NCBI GenBank assembly: GCA_041749255.1 | Contig: JBGTBR010000022.1 | Span: 45,239 to 109,238, forward strand | Direction of reading: 5' to 3' | Length of the DNA stretch: 64,000 nt | Origin: JABDLO01 sp041749255 | GTDB taxonomy: Bacteria; Bacteroidota; Bacteroidia; Chitinophagales; Saprospiraceae | Shown: positions 17,146 to 25,128 of the stretch, in pieces | Position numbering within the stretch: the stretch's first letter is position 1 | How the letters are laid out: each line of letters opens with the position of its first letter | Made by a program: the position numbers and the translations under genes | Notes under the pieces: model-generated | Told to the model about the DNA's origin: nothing | The model's database searches: none | Seen by the model: the letters and a program-made list of their open reading frames with translations, nothing else

Positions 17146-17185
17146 TTCCAAAAAAGCATTGCTCAATTTAATAACTCAATTGAAG

Positions 17186-17217
17186 GCAACCAAAGACGAT
17201 TGGTTGCTTTTTTTTAT
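17186..17217 (+). terminator. Intrinsic terminator after the TPR gene
   Basis: Stem GCAACCAA / TTGGTTGC (8 bp) with a 6-nt loop followed by a run of Ts. It reaches the end of the convergent gene on the other strand. Confidence 0.88.
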
Positions 17218-18068
17218 TTTATGCTCTTTTTGATAGGAGCTGCAACCCCAACGGTTGGAAGGAGAGACTGGTCTCCGAATTCATTTACCCTCATAAATCC
17301 TATGTCAAAAAATACGTCTCCTTTAAATTTAATGCGAGCATTGATGTTAAAAAAGTTAGAGAAAAAATCATTAAAAGCATCTATGGAGATAAACTCTCCC
17401 ATTAAAGATACCTTATTTGATAATTTTACAATTCCGCTTAAAGTGTAAAAAGCAGAACTTGTAGATTCTACTCCATCGACTCCAAATCCAACGCCCAGGC
17501 TTACATTATTGGATGTATTGCCAAAAGTTCCATTTCCAAAGACGGTCGATATAAAAAAATCATCTCTCAAATAACTGACACTGGTGACTCCCAAATGAAA
17601 ATTCTTAGCCACCGGAACATTAAACTTGGGAGCAATAATAAAAGTTGGAAATTCCCCTGCAATAAGACTAATGGTCTCAATACCCCCGGCTACGGAAAAG
17701 TTGGAAGTAACACCAAATGAAAAAGTATTGATAAACACATTTAGATTTCGATAATATATATCTCCCTTGTCCATAGGCATCGCCGATGAGAATAAGTAAT
17801 ATCTGTCTTGCAAGGCCCCTTGGATCGACATAGTATTTTCATCCGTATAACTCACATAAGATACATTGGACATAGGTATACTAGTCACTTCTTCCCCTTT
17901 TCTGATTCTTATTTCTAACTCCGTTTTGCTGACCAACTCACCCGAGATCTGAGACCCATTATTCATAACTATAGTAACCTTACTACCCAATGGTATATCT
18001 TCCTGAGCCAATATAGGTACGGTTATGACAACCATGACCCAAATCAATATCCATTTTGTATTTCTCAT
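17214..18068 (-). CDS. Exported protein with Sm-like N-terminal segment and probable beta-barrel
   Basis: 284 residues. The signal peptide is MRNTKWILIWVMVVITVPILAQ. Residues 25-75 (GSKVTIVMNNGSQISGELVS, then IPMSNVSYVSY) read as a small beta-rich SH3/Sm-like module that resembles hypothetical Bacteroidota domains. Residues about 85-284 alternate short hydrophobic and polar strands with many glycines and aromatics (VSLGVGFGVDGVES, NARIKFKGDVFFDIGF), consistent with an outer-membrane beta-barrel. I know no function for this combination. It converges with the TPR gene, whose terminator overlaps its last codons. Confidence 0.7.
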   Translation of the reverse strand: MRNTKWILIWVMVVITVPILAQEDIPLGSKVTIVMNNGSQISGELVSKTELEIRIRKGEEVTSIPMSNVSYVSYTDENTMSIQGALQDRYYLFSSAMPMDKGDIYYRNLNVFINTFSFGVTSNFSVAGGIETISLIAGEFPTFIIAPKFNVPVAKNFHLGVTSVSYLRDDFFISTVFGNGTFGNTSNNVSLGVGFGVDGVESTSSAFYTLSGIVKLSNKVSLMGEFISIDAFNDFFSNFFNINARIKFKGDVFFDIGFMRVNEFGDQSLLPTVGVAAPIKKSIK

Positions 18069-18152
18069 TTGGTTCTTGTTATTGGAATGAATAATAACTT
18101 TGAATTTCTCATGATTAGCAATTTGTATTTATAACAATGATCGTATGCAATT

Positions 18153-18923
18153 CTAAGATTTCATCTTTAACTCGGAGAATACTAAATGGGCAGCATAAGC
18201 AGCTCCAATAACCCCCGCACTATTCAGGAGCTGAGCCGGCACAATTTTATACTTAAGAGATAGAAATTTTCCAAAACCCGAAAAACGTTTACTGACGCCT
18301 CCGCCAATGATGAATAGGTCAGGACTGAATATAAAATCAACATGGTTTATTACAGCGTCCAGATCTTCCGCCCAGGTTTTATAGCCTTTGTGCTTTTTAA
18401 GCCGGGCACTATTGGCTGCATAATTTTCTGTCACTCCTTCCCGGAAATACAGTTGCCCTAATTCAGTGTTTGGAAGAAGTTTACCATTGAGAAAAATCGC
18501 AGAACCTATACCCGTCCCCAATGTGAGCAGAATGACAACATCCTCTTTTCTGTTAGCTCCTATTCCAAATCTCATTTCTCCTACTCCTGCAGCATCAGCA
18601 TCATTAAGCAGAACCGTTTTATCAGAAATTTCTTTTTTAAGGGTTTCCAATAAAGGAAATCCAATCCATGAGTGATGTATATTACTCGCTGAATAACATA
18701 TGCCATTTTTTATGATGGAAGGAAACCCAACCCCTATGGGTTTATGATTCCATTTAAATGCTTTGACCATTTTTTCAATGGTTTTCAACATTTCATCTGG
18801 CGTGGCAGGCTGAGGTGTTTTATATTTTTTACGGGCTGTTAATAATTCACCAGTTTTGACATTTACTATCGCTCCTTTAATTCCTGTTCCTCCTACATCA
18901 ATACCTAATATTTCTGTCATCAT
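18153..18923 (-). CDS. ppgK: ROK-family kinase, probable polyphosphate glucokinase
   Basis: 256 residues, cytoplasmic. The N-terminal phosphate-binding loop is GIDVGGTGIKGAIV (about residues 6-19). The central LTLGTGIGSAIFLNGKLLPN followed by TELGQL is characteristic of polyphosphate--glucose phosphotransferases, which phosphorylate glucose with polyphosphate or ATP. The usual ROK ExGH motif reads ELGQ here, so the normally conserved histidine is replaced by glutamine. There is no CxCGxxGCxE zinc site, as expected for PpgK. It is last in a leftward run of four closely spaced genes (gap 39 bases). Donor specificity is inferred from family resemblance only. Confidence 0.82.
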   Translation of the reverse strand: MMTEILGIDVGGTGIKGAIVNVKTGELLTARKKYKTPQPATPDEMLKTIEKMVKAFKWNHKPIGVGFPSIIKNGICYSASNIHHSWIGFPLLETLKKEISDKTVLLNDADAAGVGEMRFGIGANRKEDVVILLTLGTGIGSAIFLNGKLLPNTELGQLYFREGVTENYAANSARLKKHKGYKTWAEDLDAVINHVDFIFSPDLFIIGGGVSKRFSGFGKFLSLKYKIVPAQLLNSAGVIGAAYAAHLVFSELKMKS

Positions 18924-18962
18924 TGTAGTCTTAAACTGTTAAATTGATTAGTACTTCAGCCA

Positions 18963-19862
18963 TTATTTAATAACCTGAATCTCTATAATTTGTATATTAT
19001 TTACTGGCCTGTCACCCACCTGAGTGGGTTCTAATGCTATTGCATCAATGATTTCTAATCCTTCAATTACCTTTCCAAAAATAGTATATAACCCATCAAG
19101 ATAGGGTGTACCCCCCATTTCTCTGTACAATCTTTCCTCCTCCTCCCCATAACTCATACCGTTTTGCAAACTATAGGCTTGAAGATTTTCAGGAGACACT
19201 GTTTCGCCATGTACAATATAGAATTGAGATCCGGATGATGCTCTTTGTGGATTAACCTGATCACCCTGTCTGGCTGCAGCCAACGAACCTTTGATGTGAA
19301 ATAGATCTTTTCTTATCTCCGCTTCAATGGTGTATCCCGATCCGGTGTTTCCCAACCTTACCCCTGACATCGCGTTTCGGGAATTCGGGTCTCCTCCCTG
19401 GATCATAAAACCTTTGATAACTCTGTGAAACAATAACCCATCATAAAATCCATCTTCGGCAAGTTGTATAAAATTGTCTCTGTGTTTAGGCGTTTCATTA
19501 TACAATTCAATAATCATCTCACCTTTGCTCGTGAGCATTCTTACGAGACATTTTTCAGGAGGTGATATGTAAATATCCTTAGTCATACTTTTCATTTTTT
19601 TGCCTTTTACAGCGGTTAAGGTTACCGGGTATCTTCCCGACATCAAAAATCGATGAGTGAATTGTGTATCTTTGTTTTCACTATTATCTTCTATAGTCCA
19701 AATGAAGGTATCCGAATTTTCTGATAAATTTGTAAATTCAACTTCCGCAGGTGCTGTTATAGACTTGTAATTGACATTAAATGCAGGTTTCGGCGATGAA
19801 CAGGAAGATCCTATTAAGGCCAAAATAAATAAAACAATACTTATTTTTAATGGATTATACAC
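18963..19862 (-). CDS. PKD domain-cyclophilin fusion lipoprotein (peptidyl-prolyl isomerase)
   Basis: 299 residues. The lipobox IGSSC places the acylated Cys at residue 21, giving a periplasm-facing lipoprotein. Residues about 30-105 form a PKD-like beta-sandwich (TAPAEVEFTNLSENSDTFIW, ending with SGRYPVTLTAV). Residues about 112-297 are a cyclophilin with catalytic FHRVIKGFMIQGGDP and GSQFYIVHG. It catalyses proline cis-trans isomerisation during folding of exported proteins. The start codon is GTG and lies immediately after the stop of the preceding cyclophilin gene, so the two are translationally coupled tandem paralogues. Confidence 0.92.
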   Translation of the reverse strand: MYNPLKISIVLFILALIGSSCSSPKPAFNVNYKSITAPAEVEFTNLSENSDTFIWTIEDNSENKDTQFTHRFLMSGRYPVTLTAVKGKKMKSMTKDIYISPPEKCLVRMLTSKGEMIIELYNETPKHRDNFIQLAEDGFYDGLLFHRVIKGFMIQGGDPNSRNAMSGVRLGNTGSGYTIEAEIRKDLFHIKGSLAAARQGDQVNPQRASSGSQFYIVHGETVSPENLQAYSLQNGMSYGEEEERLYREMGGTPYLDGLYTIFGKVIEGLEIIDAIALEPTQVGDRPVNNIQIIEIQVIK

Positions 19863-20507
19863 TTAATTTACTCTTTTTATGACCATCCAAACGTCTTCTA
19901 CAGGTCTGTCAGATTGGCCAGTTTGCACAGCCGCAATTTTATCAATAACATCCATGCCTTCAACTACTTCTCCAAAAACGGTGTACTCGCCATCCAACAT
20001 GGGTGTGCCACCCAATTCGATATACTTATTTCGTTGCACTTCATTGTATTTGAATCCTTTCTTTTGTTCAAAAGATGTAAGCTCACTACCCAATAAAGGC
20101 TGACCTTGAACTATATAAAATTGTGAACCAGAGGAGCTTTTTTGTGGATTAGTTGCATTTCCCTGCCTGGCTGCTGCCAATGTCCCTTTAAAATGTGGAG
20201 AACCAATTTCGTGAGGTATGGTATATCCGGGACCGCCGGATCCCAAACGTTTCCCTGGATGTGCATTTCTGGATTCCGGGTCACCTCCCTGAATCATAAA
20301 TCCTCCTATTACTCTATGAAAAAGAAGTTGATCGTAAAATTTTTCATCTACCAATTTTAAAAAATTAGCTTTATGATTCGGTGTGTTTTCATAAAGTTCC
20401 ACTTTCATATTGCCATATGGGGTTTCGATCATTACATATTGAGTAGCCTTTTTACATCCTAAAGCGATTAAGGCCATTAAAATGTACCCTAAATATCTCA
20501 ATTTCAT
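19863..20507 (-). CDS. Cyclophilin-type peptidyl-prolyl isomerase lipoprotein
   Basis: 214 residues. The lipobox LIALGC puts the lipidated Cys at residue 18. The single cyclophilin domain (about 25-212) has FHRVIGGFMIQGGDPESR, AARQGNATNP and SGSQFYIVQG; the catalytic Arg is in FHRV. It shares an unusual insert containing YxELGGTPxLDGxYTVFG with the downstream PKD-cyclophilin, so the two genes are likely a local duplication followed by a domain gain. The gene starts 10 bases after the upstream 130-residue gene. Confidence 0.93.
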   Translation of the reverse strand: MKLRYLGYILMALIALGCKKATQYVMIETPYGNMKVELYENTPNHKANFLKLVDEKFYDQLLFHRVIGGFMIQGGDPESRNAHPGKRLGSGGPGYTIPHEIGSPHFKGTLAAARQGNATNPQKSSSGSQFYIVQGQPLLGSELTSFEQKKGFKYNEVQRNKYIELGGTPMLDGEYTVFGEVVEGMDVIDKIAAVQTGQSDRPVEDVWMVIKRVN

Positions 20508-20517
20508 GTCCTTCTGT

Positions 20518-20910
20518 TTATTGATTAAAATATTGAATGATTTTTTTCTTGAGCAGATATTCCTGATCCTGAGAGCCTTTTATATTAAAAGGTCGGGTAA
20601 TTTCCCAATGTGGCCAACCATCCTGATCTCTCCCTTTGTACATATAGTATCCCTCTGACTCCAAAAGTGTACAAACAGCTACATGCATAAGATCTTGCTT
20701 CTCTTCCTTTGTATAATCTTTTTTGTTTATCCAATTGCCGTACTCCTGAACACCTATCATGAACAGAATACCCTGAAGATCAGGAAGATTTTGACTTCCT
20801 AAACTTTCTTTAACAAAATGGCGAATTCGAAGCCATTCAAAATCCAATTGCCAACTTTCCATATCCAACCGGTAATTCCAGTCAATAACTTTTTTTTGAA
20901 AACGATGCAA
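20518..20910 (-). CDS. Conserved hypothetical protein
   Basis: 130 residues, cytoplasmic, no signal peptide or membrane segment. It is rich in Trp and Tyr (DWNYRLDMESWQLDFEWLRI, YKGRDQDGWPHWEITRPF). I do not recognise the family. The frame would start with TTG at 20910; the next in-frame Met is residue 17 (20862), but the WNYRLD segment looks structured, so the longer form is preferred. It leads the run of genes that continues into the two cyclophilins and the ROK kinase (10-base gap to the next gene). Confidence 0.7.
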   Translation of the reverse strand: MHRFQKKVIDWNYRLDMESWQLDFEWLRIRHFVKESLGSQNLPDLQGILFMIGVQEYGNWINKKDYTKEEKQDLMHVAVCTLLESEGYYMYKGRDQDGWPHWEITRPFNIKGSQDQEYLLKKKIIQYFNQ

Positions 20911-20930
20911 ATATACTATTTACAATGAAC

Positions 20931-20953
20931 AAAAAGTGATAGCAAATGCTATC
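20931..20953 (-). terminator. Short terminator after the LolC/E-type permease gene
   Basis: Leftward: GATAGC, four-base loop, GCTATC, then A-C and five Ts. It lies 19 bases beyond the permease stop. The stem is short (6 bp), so termination may be partial. Confidence 0.5.
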
Positions 20954-20971
20954 GATATGAGATATACTTGT

Positions 20972-22192
20972 CTATTGCTCCATTCTGACATAGGGAGTAA
21001 TGGTTGCGGCCCTCATAGCTGGTAATAAGGAAGCCAATAAACCAATGGCTAAGACCAAAACCGATACCACTATAAAATCCATCCATTTCAGTTCTATTGG
21101 ATATGAGTCAATTAAAAAGCCGGCTGGAATAGAAATCAAACCAACCTGTTTCTGTAAAATATATAAAATCAAAGCCATTACTATACCCGTGGCCAGACCT
21201 GTAAAAGATATGAGCATTCCCTGAAACAAAACCAAACCACTTACCTCCTTTTTTGTAAATCCCACTGCCTGAAGAATAGACATATCTAACCTTTTTTCCA
21301 ATACAAGCATCCATAATGAACCCACCATGTTAAATGCAATAATGAGCATGATGAACCCAGCTATAAAAAATGAAACCCATTTTTCAGTATTCATGACTTT
21401 AAAAAAAGTCTCATCCTGCTCATATTTGTTTTTGATTGTAAATGAATCATCGAGATTCCTCATGATTGCTGCCCTTACTTGTTTTTCTTTAAACCCTTTT
21501 TTGGGCTTTATTTCAAGTGCTGTATAAGTGTTTTCCAATTCTAAAAGATAACTCACCTCTTCCAGATCAGTGACTATATATTGATTATCCGATTCACTGC
21601 CTCCGGTAAATATTCCTGACACATAAACATAAATAGTATTATAATCCTTTGTCATTGGCCCTCTTTGCTGACGTGTTGGCATGTATACTGTAATTGGATT
21701 AAGCGGATCGTTATAAAGCAGGGATAGTTTAGCACCAAGACCGCTACCTACTACACCATAATTGATTTGTTCCTTTTTCAGGATATATTCACCCGCTCTC
21801 ATGCTGGAATCAATATGAGTTACTTCTGTATAATACTCATCCACTCCCTTAATTATACCCGCTTCTTGTACATTTTTGTAGTCGAATAATGCCACTTCCT
21901 CCAAAGTTATAGACAATGCCTCCACTTCTGGGAGGCTCCGAAGTTTAAAAATGGTGGAATCTTCCATTTCAAAATATTTTCCAGAAACGGGCATTACCTT
22001 CAATTCTGCATTGAAGGCATCAAACAAACCTCCTAATACACGCTCAAATCCATTAAAAACCGATAAAATAAGAATTAAAGCTGCGGTACCAATGGAAAGT
22101 CCTACAATTGAAACCCATGTTATTATATTGATGGCATTGGTTGATTTCTTACCAAGTAAATATCTTTTGGCGATTTCAAGTGAAAGATTCAA
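20972..22192 (-). CDS. LolC/LolE-type ABC permease (FtsX family)
   Basis: 406-residue inner-membrane permease. An N-terminal helix (about 22-45, ITWVSIVGLSIGTAALILIL) precedes a large periplasmic MacB-like core domain (about 50-255). Three C-terminal helices (about 268-400) form the FtsX domain with the LQAVGFTKKEV coupling motif. The N-terminal LEIAKRYLLGKKSTNAIN is typical of the lipoprotein-releasing LolC/E family. No ATPase gene is adjacent, so it must be supplied from elsewhere. The start is TTG, overlapping the stop of the GH3 gene as TTGA, equivalent to the familiar ATGA coupling. Confidence 0.88.
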   Translation of the reverse strand: MNLSLEIAKRYLLGKKSTNAINIITWVSIVGLSIGTAALILILSVFNGFERVLGGLFDAFNAELKVMPVSGKYFEMEDSTIFKLRSLPEVEALSITLEEVALFDYKNVQEAGIIKGVDEYYTEVTHIDSSMRAGEYILKKEQINYGVVGSGLGAKLSLLYNDPLNPITVYMPTRQQRGPMTKDYNTIYVYVSGIFTGGSESDNQYIVTDLEEVSYLLELENTYTALEIKPKKGFKEKQVRAAIMRNLDDSFTIKNKYEQDETFFKVMNTEKWVSFFIAGFIMLIIAFNMVGSLWMLVLEKRLDMSILQAVGFTKKEVSGLVLFQGMLISFTGLATGIVMALILYILQKQVGLISIPAGFLIDSYPIELKWMDFIVVSVLVLAIGLLASLLPAMRAATITPYVRMEQ

Positions 22193-25128
22193 GGAAGCAC
22201 AGACTTTAATAAAGATTGATAAATAACAGACTGTACTCTGGGTCTGAATTCGTGTTTATTTAACGTATTGTTTGACATACGAGGGTAGGTGCGATTGGAT
22301 AGAAATACAAATACGATATTGTGAACCGGATCAGCATAGACACAAGTGCCTGTAAATCCCGTATGTCCAAAAGTTTGATCCGAGGCAAGTGTTGACATAT
22401 TCATAGGCTTTGAAGAGTCTTTCTCTTTTAAATCAAATCCTAAACCTCTCCTGGTCGATTTGGCATATCGGGTCGTAAATAACTCCACTGTTGATGGATC
22501 AATATATCTCTTGCCCCCGTAATACCCATTATTGAGCAACATTTGCATGAGTATAGCAAGCTCCTGTGATGTAGAGAATAATCCTGCATGTCCACTCACC
22601 CCACCAAGCATGGCCGCACCCATATCGTGGACGTAACCCTGTATGCGTTGGCGTCTAAAATAAATATCCTCTTCGCTGGGAACAATAATAGAAACGGGGT
22701 GTGCATTACGAGGGTTAAAACCAGTTTTTCTCAATCCCAGAGGTTTGTAAAAATGCTTATCAGCAACTACATCCAACCTGGTTTTTTCTATATTCTCAAT
22801 CGTATTCTGAGCGAGATAAAAAGAAAGGTCACTATATCTATAACCTGGATTTTCTCTCAATTTACTTCCATAAATTACACTCCAGATGGTGTCCCTGTAA
22901 TCACTTCGCATATATAAATTTTCAGCAACAGGAATGGCATATCCCTCATTCGTTCTCCGGTTATAATATTCAGGGAGAGGCTTAGGATTTCTTCTGTTAC
23001 CATCAATAGTAGATTTATAAAATGGTATCCATGCCTGAAGTTGGGCTTCATGTGCCAGCATTTCATCAATTCGGATATTCTTTTTATCGGTGGTGTCCAA
23101 CTGGGGGATATAAACACTTGCTTTATTCCTAACATTTAATTTTCCTTCATCGACAAGTTTCATGAGCGAAATCGTAGTGGCCAGGATTTTTGTGACTGAA
23201 GCCACATCGTAAATATCATTTTTTTTCACAGACCTGGCATTGGCATAAGTAAAATACCCGTACGATTTCTCAAAAACTATCCGTCCGTCCTTTGCAATCA
23301 AAACCTGCCCGCCTGGAGCGGCTTTTCTGCGGATCATTTCTTCCATGATTTTATCGATCATGGCCAAACTGTCAGATGACATTCCCACACTTTCTGGGAT
23401 GTCATAGCCAAGCCTACCTATACTCTCTCTCATCACTCCAGAGCCAAAAGCATAACGCCCTACAGTTACAGGTAGTCTTCCTCTGAAATTACTAGCGCCA
23501 AAAATAGCCTGAGCTGTCAAATCCTGTGTCATTTCATCTTCTTCGTAGCTCACTATGACGCCTTCCCTGTTCTGAAAATGTACCAGTGCATAGGGGCTTC
23601 CAAATAGAACGGTTATAACGTTTTTCTTTAATGCATACAAAGAGGATAGTAAATTGAGTTGAGAATCCGTGATGCCAAAATCCCTGTCTGACATTTTATG
23701 CATATCGTGAATGCTTACAATGACATAATTTACATCTTTAAGTCTTTGTATTAATTGACTAATCTGTTCATCAGAAATGGCTTTTCCATAGTGAAAGTGA
23801 GTGGCATCGATATAATCACCTACCCTGTCCTGAAATAAAGTTTTTCCTCTGCTTCCCAGGCTGATGGTGGCAAACTTGTTTTTTTCAATATCTACTATAG
23901 GCAATCTGTTAGAAGAATCACTTACAAGTGTCACAGCCTCCCTGATAAGCCTGGATTTAAGAGCAAGAGATTTATTGTTGTTCAATTTTTTATTAACCCC
24001 TTCTGGTTGTAAAATCTCAGCACCATTCTTCAGGCCGGCATCGTATTTTGCCCTCAGAATCCGTTTTACACTTTGCTCTACCTGTCCTTTGCTTATTTTA
24101 CCTTTGTCCATATAATCGCGAATAGCATGGATGGCTTTTTCGATATCAGTGGAAAGTACAATCATGTCATTCCCAGCCAATAATGCCTCTGCCTCAGCTA
24201 TACCTGCAGCAAAGTGATCGGTTACCCCTTTCATTTCCATCGCGTCTGTAAAAATCAGCCCATCAAATCCCATTTTATTTCTCAATAATCCCGTGACCGT
24301 ATTTTCTGATAGTGTTGTGGGTCTGTTCTTCCTGTCATCTAACGCAGGGATATGCATATGAGCTATCATGATACTTGCCACCCCCTGGTCTATAAGTACT
24401 TGAAATGGCATAAGCTCCAAGCTGTCCAAACGTCTTAGATTATGATGAATAACCGGGAGATCCAAATGGGAATCTGTATCGGTATCGCCATGACCCGGAA
24501 AGTGCTTTGCACATGCCAGCACTCCATTGTCCTGAAGTCCTTTCATATACGCAAACCCCTTAGCCGCTACATTGTAAATATCTTCTCCAAAAGATCTGTC
24601 GTTGATTACCGGATTTTGAGGATTGTTGTTGACGTCTATCACAGGGGCAAAATTTACATGTACTCCTATGTTTTTGCACTGTTGTGCTATATGTTCACCC
24701 ATCTCATAAATCAGGTTTTCACTTTGGATAGCCCCAAGTGTTAGCTGCCTGGGAAAAGAGAAAACTTCATCTTTAAAACGCATTCCTATTCCCCATTCTC
24801 CATCAATGGCTATTAATAGCGGTACTTTCGACTTGCTTTGGTATTGATTGATCAGCCGGGCCTGCTCCGCAGGACTTCCTTGAAAAAAGCATAATCCTCC
24901 AATTTTGTATTTCTCTATTTGTTTTAATACCTCATCGGTATGGGCTTTGTCTTGCTTGGAAAATGCCCTTTGCATGAATAGTTGACCTAATATTTCATCA
25001 TCCGTCAACGAATTATAAATACTGTCAACCCATAGATCCCTGGTTTGGGTTCCCTGTTGCTGACACCACACTATATGACTGGTGAATAATAGCAATAATA
25101 ACAATACTGTATTCTTCATACCATACAT
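22189..25128 (-). CDS. GH3 glycosidase - serine beta-lactamase-like fusion, exported
   Basis: 979 residues with a signal peptide (VLLLLLLFTSHIVWC, about residues 8-22). The N-terminal half (about 30-390) is a glycoside hydrolase family 3 domain of the NagZ subtype: KHFPGHGDTDTDSH starts at K208, H213 lies in the His-Asp dyad loop, and FTDAMEMKGV carries the likely nucleophile Asp. A GH3 C-terminal-like domain follows (to about 580). The last 400 residues are a class C beta-lactamase/DD-peptidase fold: SVTK with S644 and K647, YSDLS for YxN, and HTGFTG for the HxG motif. Likely role: turnover of beta-GlcNAc glycans such as murein. It abuts a TMTC-like gene upstream and overlaps the permease gene downstream. 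Confidence 0.92.
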   Translation of the reverse strand: MYGMKNTVLLLLLLFTSHIVWCQQQGTQTRDLWVDSIYNSLTDDEILGQLFMQRAFSKQDKAHTDEVLKQIEKYKIGGLCFFQGSPAEQARLINQYQSKSKVPLLIAIDGEWGIGMRFKDEVFSFPRQLTLGAIQSENLIYEMGEHIAQQCKNIGVHVNFAPVIDVNNNPQNPVINDRSFGEDIYNVAAKGFAYMKGLQDNGVLACAKHFPGHGDTDTDSHLDLPVIHHNLRRLDSLELMPFQVLIDQGVASIMIAHMHIPALDDRKNRPTTLSENTVTGLLRNKMGFDGLIFTDAMEMKGVTDHFAAGIAEAEALLAGNDMIVLSTDIEKAIHAIRDYMDKGKISKGQVEQSVKRILRAKYDAGLKNGAEILQPEGVNKKLNNNKSLALKSRLIREAVTLVSDSSNRLPIVDIEKNKFATISLGSRGKTLFQDRVGDYIDATHFHYGKAISDEQISQLIQRLKDVNYVIVSIHDMHKMSDRDFGITDSQLNLLSSLYALKKNVITVLFGSPYALVHFQNREGVIVSYEEDEMTQDLTAQAIFGASNFRGRLPVTVGRYAFGSGVMRESIGRLGYDIPESVGMSSDSLAMIDKIMEEMIRRKAAPGGQVLIAKDGRIVFEKSYGYFTYANARSVKKNDIYDVASVTKILATTISLMKLVDEGKLNVRNKASVYIPQLDTTDKKNIRIDEMLAHEAQLQAWIPFYKSTIDGNRRNPKPLPEYYNRRTNEGYAIPVAENLYMRSDYRDTIWSVIYGSKLRENPGYRYSDLSFYLAQNTIENIEKTRLDVVADKHFYKPLGLRKTGFNPRNAHPVSIIVPSEEDIYFRRQRIQGYVHDMGAAMLGGVSGHAGLFSTSQELAILMQMLLNNGYYGGKRYIDPSTVELFTTRYAKSTRRGLGFDLKEKDSSKPMNMSTLASDQTFGHTGFTGTCVYADPVHNIVFVFLSNRTYPRMSNNTLNKHEFRPRVQSVIYQSLLKSVLP

